Source of the DNA: Candidatus Levyibacteriota bacterium
Lineage (GTDB): Bacteria; Patescibacteriota; Microgenomatia; Levybacterales; GWA1-39-11
Direction of reading: 5' to 3'
Assembly (NCBI GenBank): GCA_030645455.1
Contig: JAUSNA010000031.1
Span: 1 to 36,114 of the forward strand
DNA: 36,114 nucleotides
Below, piece by piece: positions 29,996 through 36,114 of this stretch. The notes beneath the pieces are model-generated. The model did no database searches. It saw only the letters and a list, made by a program, of their open reading frames with translations, and was not told the origin of the DNA. Position 1 is the stretch's first letter. Each line of letters opens with the position of its first letter. A program made the position numbers and the translations under genes.

Positions 29996-31123
29996 ATGAC
30001 ACAGATGTCGGAAAAGCGTGAGGCGTTGGAACACGTCGGTTATCCTATCGAGCATAACCCCTTGGAACGTCACAGTAATATCGGAATTATACTTCCAGGT
30101 CAAGACGTAAGAAAAATCGGGATGTTTGAGCAGATCATGGAATCACCCGCCGGACGAGAGGTTCTTACGCGTGGAAATGAATGGCTCAAGGAGAATTATA
30201 ATTACGACTTGCTTGAAATGGCGAAAGAAATACCAGACGAATCCCCTGAAGATAGAAAAAACAGAGCAGACATTCTACGACAGACAAAATATACACAGCC
30301 GGCCGTTTATCTGGCTTCAATGGCACTTCATAATATAAAAAAACACCACGAGCGTAGTCCAGGATACGCAACCACTCCCGACTACATCACCGGAATTAGT
30401 ATGGGAATGGGAACGGCGGCGGTTCTTGCAGGATACATGGATTTTGAAACGGGCCTTAAATTTCACGCAGAGCGAGGACGCATCATGCAAGAGGAAAGCG
30501 ACCCCACCCCAACGTCTATGGTAACCCTTATGGGAGACGAGGAAAAAGTAAATGAATATCTTAAGAAGCCTGAAAATGCAATGCTCCATCTTTGTATCAT
30601 AAACGCTGACAATCTTTTTGTTGTGGGGGGACCCGACGACCCAAGTGATCCTACTTCCCCCATGCAACGCGTGAGAAGTGAAGCAAAAAGTGCCGGATTT
30701 AGAAGAACGATGGAAGTTGATACCGATAGAGCCATGCATGGCAGATATGTACGCCCTGCACGAGAATCTTTTGACAAGTTGGTTGACAGTATTGATTTTA
30801 AAAAACACCATTCTATAGTTGTCAGCAGCCTTACGGGAGAGCCTATTCATAACGAAGAGGATATGAAAAATGAATTAAAACAGGGGTTTGACAATACGAT
30901 TGACAACAGATTGCCTCTCAAATTCTTCAAAGAAAGAAAAATTCACGTGGCTTCAGAAGTAGGCAGCGAAAAAGGGTTTTTTGCGAAATTCTTAGGAGAC
31001 CATAGGGTTCAGGCAGCGGCTGCCATTGGAGCTGGAGTTGTTGCAGCCGGAGCGGTCACAGCATACGAAATCATGACACATCACCACCCGGATCACCCTG
31101 AGAACGGCAATAAGGAAGAATAA
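29996..31123 (+). CDS. FabD-like acyltransferase with C-terminal membrane anchor
   Basis: From the ATG at 29996 the 375 residues follow malonyl-CoA:ACP transacylase: NIGIILPGQDVRKIGMFEQI (28-47), TQPAVYLASMAL (100-111), nucleophile Ser135 in GISMGMGTAAVLAGY, ERGRIMQEE, His248 in DRAMHGRYVRPARE, and SSLTGEPIHNEEDM. Ser and His of the active site are present, but the family GHSLGE reads GISMGM. A membrane span (AAAAIGAGVVAAGAVTAYEI) and a His-rich tail (THHHPDHPENGNKEE) are added. No other fatty-acid or polyketide gene is in the window, so the acyl acceptor is unknown. Confidence 0.8.
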   Translation: MTQMSEKREALEHVGYPIEHNPLERHSNIGIILPGQDVRKIGMFEQIMESPAGREVLTRGNEWLKENYNYDLLEMAKEIPDESPEDRKNRADILRQTKYTQPAVYLASMALHNIKKHHERSPGYATTPDYITGISMGMGTAAVLAGYMDFETGLKFHAERGRIMQEESDPTPTSMVTLMGDEEKVNEYLKKPENAMLHLCIINADNLFVVGGPDDPSDPTSPMQRVRSEAKSAGFRRTMEVDTDRAMHGRYVRPARESFDKLVDSIDFKKHHSIVVSSLTGEPIHNEEDMKNELKQGFDNTIDNRLPLKFFKERKIHVASEVGSEKGFFAKFLGDHRVQAAAAIGAGVVAAGAVTAYEIMTHHHPDHPENGNKEE

Positions 31124-31149
31124 ATCATTTGCTCCCGCGTTAATTTAGC

Positions 31150-31647
31150 TTACTTTTTTTTCGATTCTTTTACTACTTTCCCAAATGGACCTACTACCTT
31201 CCGGTAATTATTTCTGTATTCTCTTTGCATCTTCCTCGATGCCCCCACATGGGGTAAATGCCTTTTCACCTCTCTTAAAATTCTAAGATCACTAAGTGGA
31301 GTCAAAAGATTCCCGTCGGAAAGCGTACCGCACCTATCTCTGAAATCGTGCAATTTATTTTGCACAAGACCTAACCTCTCACCATCAATATCTATTCCAT
31401 GCTTACCAAAATCCTGTAAAATCGCATCATAATTTTGATCCAAAAAATTTACAAGCTTAAGCGCTGACACTACGGGAATTGTTGCTTTCCAAATTCTCTC
31501 AGGAGGTTTTAAATTTTCTTGCTTGCCGCTTGTCAGTTGCCTCGCGCGATCAAATATCGCAGAAAGTTCAGAATTATCAGTACTATCTACCCAATCCGGG
31601 AATGCTTCTATAAATGCTCGAGGTATCGGGGGTTTTTCGGCACCCAT
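31150..31647 (-). CDS. Unknown basic protein, 165 residues
   Basis: The family is not recognised. The protein is soluble and ends strongly basic (KMQREYRNNYRKVVGPFGKV VKESKKK). The middle is probably helical (IFDRARQLTSGKQENL, VVSALKLVNFLDQNYDAIL). It begins 5 bp after the ychF stop on the same strand, so the two are very likely co-transcribed. Its gene ends 26 bp from the convergent FabD-like gene. Confidence 0.7.
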   Translation of the reverse strand: MGAEKPPIPRAFIEAFPDWVDSTDNSELSAIFDRARQLTSGKQENLKPPERIWKATIPVVSALKLVNFLDQNYDAILQDFGKHGIDIDGERLGLVQNKLHDFRDRCGTLSDGNLLTPLSDLRILREVKRHLPHVGASRKMQREYRNNYRKVVGPFGKVVKESKKK

Positions 31648-31652
31648 CTTAT

Positions 31653-32753
31653 TTATCTTCCTATTTTAAATTCTACAACATCGCCGTCTTGCATGACATG
31701 ATCTTTTCCTTGAAGTCCTGCTTTTCCTTTCTCCCGCGCCCCCTTCCAGCCGTGACACTGCACAAAATCGGAAAACCCTACAATTTCTGCCTTTATAAAT
31801 TTATCCATAAAATCAGTGTGGATTTCACCAGCTGCCTCAACAGCTGACGCACCAATTTTGACTGTCCATGCCCTTACCTCTTTTTCTCCACAAGTAAGAA
31901 AAGACATAAGTCCCAATTTTTCGTATGCCTTCTGAATAAGCCGCTCAAGGCCGGATTTTTCAACACCCAACTCCTTTAGATACTCCTTCGCGTCTGCTTC
32001 GCCCAACTCTGCCAGCTCCGATTCAATTTTTGCGCTTATAACCACAAAATTTGCCTTTTCCATGCCCATAGTAAGAGCATATTCTGAGATAATTTCATCA
32101 AATTTTGCCTCTTGATAGTCTCCCTCCGTGACATTCAAAACGATAAGCTCGGGCTTTGATGTCAAAAGCGATAACTGTTTTGCAGCAGCTTCTTCCCCCT
32201 CGGTAAGCAAAGCGCTTCTTGCAGGAAGTCCTGTGTTCATGTGATTTTTGAGCTTTGTAACAGCAGAATTGAGAACATTATCGGTTCTTAAAGTTTTATC
32301 ATTAACTTTTTCAAGGGTATCAAGGTCTGCGAGAATAAGCTCGGTTGTTATTGTTTCGTAGTCTTCTCTCACACCAATACTTCCCTCACGGATAACGTCC
32401 TTATCCTCAAAAGCTCTTACCACATGGGCAATTACTTTTACTTCCCGTATGTGTGAGAGAAATTTATTTCCAAGCCCTTCCCCCTCGTGTGCACCCTTAA
32501 CAAGTCCCGCAATATCGACAAATTCGATCATTGCAGGTTTGAGAGGCGGTAACTCACCCATACCCTCTTCGAGCTTTGTGATATCCGCCAATATATTTAG
32601 CCGTGCGTCAGGAACTGCAACAACACCAACATTTGGCTCGATGGTGGCAAATGGATAATTTGCAGCCAAAGCCGCCTGCTTTTTGAGTAAAGCATTGAAC
32701 AATGTGGACTTTCCCACATTCGGCAACCCAACAATTCCAACAGATAGATTCAT
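31653..32753 (-). CDS. ychF: Ribosome-binding ATPase YchF
   Basis: This 366-residue Obg-family P-loop ATPase starts MNLSVGIVGLPNVGKSTLFN (Walker A 9-17). Then come NYPFATIEPNVGVV, DIAGLVKGAHEGEGLGNKFL and, in place of NKxD, VLNVTEGD, which is the ATP-preferring form. A coiled-coil insert and a C-terminal TGS domain follow (WKGAREKGKAGLQGKDHVMQ). The first 15 bases of the gene occur again at 33757-33771, where a good promoter lies; the HEPN gene sits between. The gene now has only AAAGGA 13 nt upstream. Confidence 0.96.
   Translation of the reverse strand: MNLSVGIVGLPNVGKSTLFNALLKKQAALAANYPFATIEPNVGVVAVPDARLNILADITKLEEGMGELPPLKPAMIEFVDIAGLVKGAHEGEGLGNKFLSHIREVKVIAHVVRAFEDKDVIREGSIGVREDYETITTELILADLDTLEKVNDKTLRTDNVLNSAVTKLKNHMNTGLPARSALLTEGEEAAAKQLSLLTSKPELIVLNVTEGDYQEAKFDEIISEYALTMGMEKANFVVISAKIESELAELGEADAKEYLKELGVEKSGLERLIQKAYEKLGLMSFLTCGEKEVRAWTVKIGASAVEAAGEIHTDFMDKFIKAEIVGFSDFVQCHGWKGAREKGKAGLQGKDHVMQDGDVVEFKIGR
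32739..32753. repeat. Direct repeat, left copy (ychF start)
   Basis: AACAGATAGATTCAT, on the minus strand the first five codons of ychF. It is identical to 33757-33771. Confidence 0.85.
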
Positions 32754-32769
32754 TTTGTAACTTTTCCTT

Positions 32770-33687
32770 TCATGTATTTAGAATAATTTTATCCATTTCC
32801 TTTTCGCTCTCTTCGTTTGCTTTTTTGAACAAATCTATTTTACCAGTAGATCTTAAATTTATTGCTCTTATAAGCGCTTCTCTTACTATCTCTAATAGTT
32901 CAGCTGTTTTGATAATCAAATCTTCACCATCAATACCTGGTAATCCATGCACTATTTTATTTCTTAAATTATACGCAGAAAGTAAAAACTCATATAGCTC
33001 TTGAGTCTTTTTGGATTTATCAGGATAAATTAGATGAGCAGTTCTTAAAGCAATTTTGAATTTTACATCAAATGGGCTTTTGTTAAACAATCCCTCCAGG
33101 GAGGTTATTAAGTCGAGAAGTTTCTCATTGGGTGAATTGTAGTGCCTGAAAGAGATATTGAATCTATCAACAGCAATAGAATCTATAATATCGTCAAGTC
33201 CATCTAGCTTTTTTGTGAAAATTTCAAATTTATTCTTATTGTCGAGAATATATTTATCCACTAATCCAGGATAACTATCAAAGTCTAGCGGATTACTTTC
33301 TGGTCTATAGTGCTCTTTAGGAATAGCACTAAGGTATCGCCCTTGTACATCTCCTTTGCCATAAAGCCTCAAACACGTCAATAACCATTTGATCTTTCTG
33401 TCAGCAATCGAGAATTCGAAGTCATTCTCAAATGTTAATTCTGACGTGATGATAAAATGAGGGAAATCTCTGTTTTCTTGGGATTCATAAAGGAACATTA
33501 ATGTATTGATAAAATTTACCTCGTTCATTGACATACCAGCGCTAACTAATTTGTTTGGATCCAAAGATATTGATACTCTTTTGAACCTTTTGATACTGAA
33601 ATCTACTAATTGAAATTCTTCCTCGTTGAAGGAGATGTCAAAATTCCACAGGCTTGCGTAAATAATATATGATTTTGTCTTACTCAT
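32770..33687 (-). CDS. HEPN-domain protein, putative RNase
   Basis: The 305 residues end in a helical domain that fits the ApeA/HEPN group: LITSLEGLFNKSPFDVKFKI, ALRTAHLIYPDKSKKTQELY, and YNLRNKIVHGLPG with the R-x4-H motif (R242, H247) of HEPN RNases. The N-terminal 180 residues are of unknown fold and may sense a target. Relatives occur among anti-phage and stress RNases; the role here is inferred. The gene is flanked by a 15-bp duplication of the ychF start and separates ychF from its former promoter. No toxin-antitoxin partner is seen. Confidence 0.75.
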   Translation of the reverse strand: MSKTKSYIIYASLWNFDISFNEEEFQLVDFSIKRFKRVSISLDPNKLVSAGMSMNEVNFINTLMFLYESQENRDFPHFIITSELTFENDFEFSIADRKIKWLLTCLRLYGKGDVQGRYLSAIPKEHYRPESNPLDFDSYPGLVDKYILDNKNKFEIFTKKLDGLDDIIDSIAVDRFNISFRHYNSPNEKLLDLITSLEGLFNKSPFDVKFKIALRTAHLIYPDKSKKTQELYEFLLSAYNLRNKIVHGLPGIDGEDLIIKTAELLEIVREALIRAINLRSTGKIDLFKKANEESEKEMDKIILNT

Positions 33688-33720
33688 GTTTTACTTAGGC
33701 TTACACAACTTAAAATGAAA

Positions 33721-33771
33721 CTAAATTCTAAACTGATTTATCAATGTTGCTTCCCAAACAGATAGATTCAT
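33721..33771 (-). pseudogene. Displaced ychF start (relic)
   Basis: The frame MNLSVWEATLINQFRI has the first five codons of ychF (ATG to GTT, identical) and then runs out at TAG. It lies 7 nt after a TGATATAAT promoter, which probably is the old ychF promoter. Confidence 0.65.
33757..33771. repeat. Direct repeat, right copy
   Basis: AACAGATAGATTCAT, identical to 32739-32753 over 15 bp. The bases outside differ on both sides. Confidence 0.85.
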
Positions 33772-33778
33772 GAGGGTA

Positions 33779-33787
33779 ATTATATCA
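33779..33787 (-). promoter_or_regulatory. Extended -10 promoter, probably the former ychF promoter
   Basis: On the minus strand TGATATAAT, then TACCCTC and the relic ATG at 33771. Spacing and type equal the other leaderless promoters in the window. Confidence 0.6.
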
Positions 33788-33806
33788 TGCTAGGATACAA
33801 ACTAGG

Positions 33807-34958
33807 TTATCTTCCAGGGAAGGTGTCTTTTGGAACTGCGACTCTGAGTCCGTTGCCCAGATCAAATTCTTGATCCCCATTCTCTTCTTCAAGCTGGATA
33901 AGTGCCAAAACTGACGGGACATACGTTTCCGAGTAATCAGCAAGCTCTGATATTACTTTTTCTCTTACGGCAGGATTGCTTACAAGTTTGTAATAATCCA
34001 ATTTATCTTTTTTAATGAGTTCTCTCGCTTTTTTCTCATTTTTATCACCGTTGTCAAACCCGATATCCTCCCCGTATTTATCCTGAAAGTACACTGACAA
34101 CGCTTTATTAACGTTGCCGATTCCTGCATGATACGACCATATGGTAAGTCCAATGTCATCACCAAGAAGACCCTTATGAACTTGCAAATAACGGGCAGCC
34201 GCTTCAATACTAAGAACCGGATCTTTTCTCTGGTCTTGATTTGCGTTCACAATTAACCCGTACTGTCTGGCAGTATCGGGCAAAAATTGGGCAACCCCTG
34301 TTGCTTCTGATACAGGGTGTACTCTATCCGTTCCGCCACCGTTTTCAATAGCTATAATTCCATACAACATTTCAGGTGGCAAGCCATAATCTTTGGCAGC
34401 ATCTGTAATAATTTCTTTGTATTGCTGAGGAATCATCCGGTGTTCTTTTTCATAACCTGGCTTCTTTTTAATCTCTATTTTGAAATATTCCACCCATTTT
34501 CGTGCTTCCTGCTGCTGTCGTGGAGTAAGGTCATGGAAAACCGTTTCAAAAAGCGGTGTGTCATCATGCAGATTTTCTTGAGTTTTAACAATGGCTACAT
34601 TTTTGGAGTCTTGTGTTTCGGCTGTATGTGATTGAACGGCTGATTCTACATTCGTTGTATTTTTATCCTGTTGCTCGAATGCACTCGCGTGGGCGCTATC
34701 GCCATCCATCTCGTCAATGACCGCTGCCCCGCCGCCAAGGGTCACTCCTAAAGCCGCAATTGCTGCTACTTTACTGCCCCAAGAACTCCCATTTTCCCGA
34801 TCAATTTTATGCGATTTGGGTAGCTCTGTGTTGCCGGCATTTATCCTGCGGACAATTCCATCAGGGCTTACACTATTTGATAAAGGTTGACGGATATTTA
34901 TCGCATTTGTCCGGTTAATGATTTGCCCTTGCGGCAAATTCTCTGCTGAAGGATCCAT
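33807..34958 (-). CDS. Membrane-anchored lytic transglycosylase (SLT domain)
   Basis: From the ATG at 34958 the protein has 383 residues. A short cytoplasmic part is followed by one membrane span (KVAAIAALGVTLGGGAAVID, 63-82), a disordered linker and a soluble-lytic-transglycosylase-like domain. That domain has DAAKDYGLPPEMLYGIIAIE (catalytic Glu205), then ATGVAQFLPDTARQYG, AAARYLQVHKG and WSYHAGIGNVNKAL. The family cleaves peptidoglycan glycan strands. TATACT (34967-34972) ends 8 nt before 34958 but only 2 nt before the ATG at 34964, so 34958 is preferred. Confidence 0.88.
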   Translation of the reverse strand: MDPSAENLPQGQIINRTNAINIRQPLSNSVSPDGIVRRINAGNTELPKSHKIDRENGSSWGSKVAAIAALGVTLGGGAAVIDEMDGDSAHASAFEQQDKNTTNVESAVQSHTAETQDSKNVAIVKTQENLHDDTPLFETVFHDLTPRQQQEARKWVEYFKIEIKKKPGYEKEHRMIPQQYKEIITDAAKDYGLPPEMLYGIIAIENGGGTDRVHPVSEATGVAQFLPDTARQYGLIVNANQDQRKDPVLSIEAAARYLQVHKGLLGDDIGLTIWSYHAGIGNVNKALSVYFQDKYGEDIGFDNGDKNEKKARELIKKDKLDYYKLVSNPAVREKVISELADYSETYVPSVLALIQLEEENGDQEFDLGNGLRVAVPKDTFPGR

Positions 34959-35029
34959 TAACATTCAGTATAACAATATATAAGAAAGTCGGGAAAGTGG
35001 CTTTCCAACCTACACTAAAAGCGAGACAC

Positions 35030-35059
35030 TTGACAAGTACTAAAAAGTGGGATCATACT
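35030..35059 (+). promoter_or_regulatory. Leaderless promoter of the pentapeptide-repeat gene
   Basis: A perfect TTGACA (35030-35035), an 18-bp spacer and CATACT (35054-35059), 6 nt before the ATG at 35066. Confidence 0.55.
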
Positions 35060-35065
35060 CAAAGT

Positions 35066-35839
35066 ATGGCTAGGAAAATTTCAAAACACCTGAAAAGTTC
35101 AACCACCCACCTTTATATTCTCTTCGGCTTGACAGCATTTTTCTTTGGAATAATTGCAGCATTTATGATCTCAAATGTTTTTGCCCAGAACGCTGATACC
35201 AATCAAATCTATGCATGCGTCAACAACACCAATGGAGTTATGAGAATGGTGACTTCGACTGACACTTGCAAGAACGGAGAAAAGTCAATTAAATGGTCTA
35301 TCCAAGGACCACCCGGACCCGCAGGGCCAGCTGGGGACACCGGAGGACTCAACCAGTATTTTGGTCTCCCTTTTTTCTGCACAAGTTGCTATTTTGTCGG
35401 TGTTGCGGATCGGTTTGTTGACAAAGACTTTTCATATGCACAAATTGTCAAAAGTGAATTCAGCGGATCAGACCTGCATGGTGTGATTTTTAAAGGTGCC
35501 TATCTTTATTCAAATACCTTCAATAATACAAATATGACAAACTCAGACCTTAGCAACATGACAGAAATGTCGGGATGGGGATATTCACGAAGAAATACAT
35601 TCTTGAACGCAAATCTAACCGGAACAAATTTTTCCAATAGCATAATCCAAGAATTTGACTTCACAAATGCCAATCTTCAGAATGCTAATTTTTCAGGTGC
35701 ACATCTTAAGGGATCTAAATTTACTGGAGCAACTAACTTATCTACGGCAAATTTTAGCGGAGCGACCTGGGAAAATTCAACATGTCCGGACAACACAAAC
35801 TCTAGCAACAACGGGAACACTTGCGAAGGACATTTTTAG
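35066..35839 (+). CDS. Pentapeptide-repeat surface protein with collagen-like segment
   Basis: From the ATG at 35066 the protein has 257 residues. A basic start and a membrane span (YILFGLTAFFFGIIAAFMIS) export or anchor it. A short module follows (IYACVNNTNGVMRMV ... DTCKNG), then a brief collagen-like GPPGPAGPAGDTGG, a Cys pair (FFCTSCYF), and pentapeptide repeats of the A-N/D-L/F-x-x type (LNANLTGTNFSNS, FTNANLQNANFSGAHLKGS). It is probably exposed outside the cell. The in-frame GTG at 34997 lies before the promoter and is rejected. Confidence 0.85.
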   Translation: MARKISKHLKSSTTHLYILFGLTAFFFGIIAAFMISNVFAQNADTNQIYACVNNTNGVMRMVTSTDTCKNGEKSIKWSIQGPPGPAGPAGDTGGLNQYFGLPFFCTSCYFVGVADRFVDKDFSYAQIVKSEFSGSDLHGVIFKGAYLYSNTFNNTNMTNSDLSNMTEMSGWGYSRRNTFLNANLTGTNFSNSIIQEFDFTNANLQNANFSGAHLKGSKFTGATNLSTANFSGATWENSTCPDNTNSSNNGNTCEGHF

Positions 35840-35955
35840 TCTCACCACACCACTGCCAATTCTTCGTTTTTCGAAAGCGTTGTAAGTCCAGATATTGATA
35901 TGCTGCCAATCACGTTTTTTGTGACGTGTTCCATGGAATTTATGACGGGTTCTTT

Positions 35956-36114
35956 TTACAGAAGTGCTTGTTGCAATCTATCTTCAATTTTTTTTAGCTC
36001 AATTTTTTCTATAAGCTTTTTTACTCTTTTGAAGACCTCCTCCTGGGGTACTTTTAACTCCGTAACAAAAGTGCCTTTTACCTTTTTTGAGAGCGGATAC
36101 ATTAGTTGTTTTTC
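35956..36114 (-). CDS. C-terminal fragment of an unknown protein
   Basis: The last 52 codons of a minus-strand gene are present. They contain MYPLSKKVKGTFVTELKVPQ and EEVFKRVKKLIEKIELKKIE, and end RLQQALL. The part is basic and probably helical. The 5' end lies beyond the window, so no family can be given. The 116 bp between this stop and the pentapeptide-repeat gene hold nothing I recognise. Confidence 0.55.
   Translation of the reverse strand, partial: EKQLMYPLSKKVKGTFVTELKVPQEEVFKRVKKLIEKIELKKIEDRLQQALL

Noticed and set aside
30317-30850. 177-codon minus-strand frame inside the FabD-like gene
   Set aside because: It is the shadow of a gene with clear active-site motifs; its own residues are low-complexity His/Ser/Cys mixtures without a start signal.
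35925-35950. Stem TCAC/GTGA near the right end as a terminator
   Set aside because: The pairing is only four bases and lacks a GC stem.
1-36114. Alternative genetic code (UGA as glycine)
   Set aside because: Several genes end with TGA at the expected protein length, and no conserved glycine is coded by TGA in the genes read.

Overview
The window looks like chromosome of a Candidate Phyla Radiation bacterium, most likely of the Microgenomates type. This is inferred from gene content, not from a search. The DNA is mostly AT-rich. The genes are short, tightly packed bacterial housekeeping genes. An S6-SSB-S18 operon lacks L9, the prolyl-tRNA synthetase is compact, and a complete mevalonate operon includes an archaeal-style thiolase/DUF35/HMG-CoA synthase trio. 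UGA is used as an ordinary stop (for example the EamA transporter and HEPN genes), so the glycine-UGA code of some CPR lineages does not apply. I see no rRNA, tRNA or CRISPR.

Layout: 1-1944 (minus) holds rpsF-ssb-rpsR and the N-terminal part of an S41 protease. 2-10.9 kb holds HtrA, two unknown proteins, hisS, an EamA transporter, rpmE-prfA, an unknown protein, a DHH-like protein and a Pro-rich membrane protein. 10.9-16.9 kb holds proS, an HD-domain protein, three acidic or coiled-coil unknowns, a small membrane protein, prs and ybaB. 16.9-24.0 kb is an eight-gene mevalonate operon on the minus strand in which all seven gene junctions are 4-bp overlaps. A divergent Idi-like gene lies at its head. 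24.6-25.8 kb is a GC-rich cassette with four small genes between a promoter and a terminator. 25.8-28.1 kb holds rpsU-ybeY-dnaX. 28.3-29.0 kb is a second GC-rich cassette, dense in hairpins and probably a structured RNA with two micro-ORFs. 29.0-36.1 kb holds a HIT protein, an orphan FabD-like membrane protein, unknowns, ychF, a HEPN protein inserted at the ychF start, a lytic transglycosylase and a pentapeptide-repeat membrane protein. A gene fragment on the minus strand closes the window.

How it works together: the mevalonate operon encodes thiolase, DUF35 scaffold, HMG-CoA synthase, HMG-CoA reductase, two GHMP kinases, a diphosphomevalonate decarboxylase homologue and an Idi-like Nudix protein. 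With the divergent Idi homologue this would take acetyl-CoA to IPP/DMAPP. Three parts are atypical: the DUF35 protein has lost its zinc ribbon, the decarboxylase has Asn at the catalytic Asp position, and both Idi homologues have Ser at the catalytic Cys position.

Gene control: about a dozen genes have a -10 box ending 6-8 nt before the start codon, which indicates leaderless mRNAs and lets several starts be revised. Other genes have good Shine-Dalgarno sites. Many spacers are AT-rich foldbacks made of iterated short motifs, and the same kind of sequence sits in frame inside dnaX and the DHH-like gene. hisS and ychF each have a second, displaced copy of their own start upstream, at a leaderless promoter.
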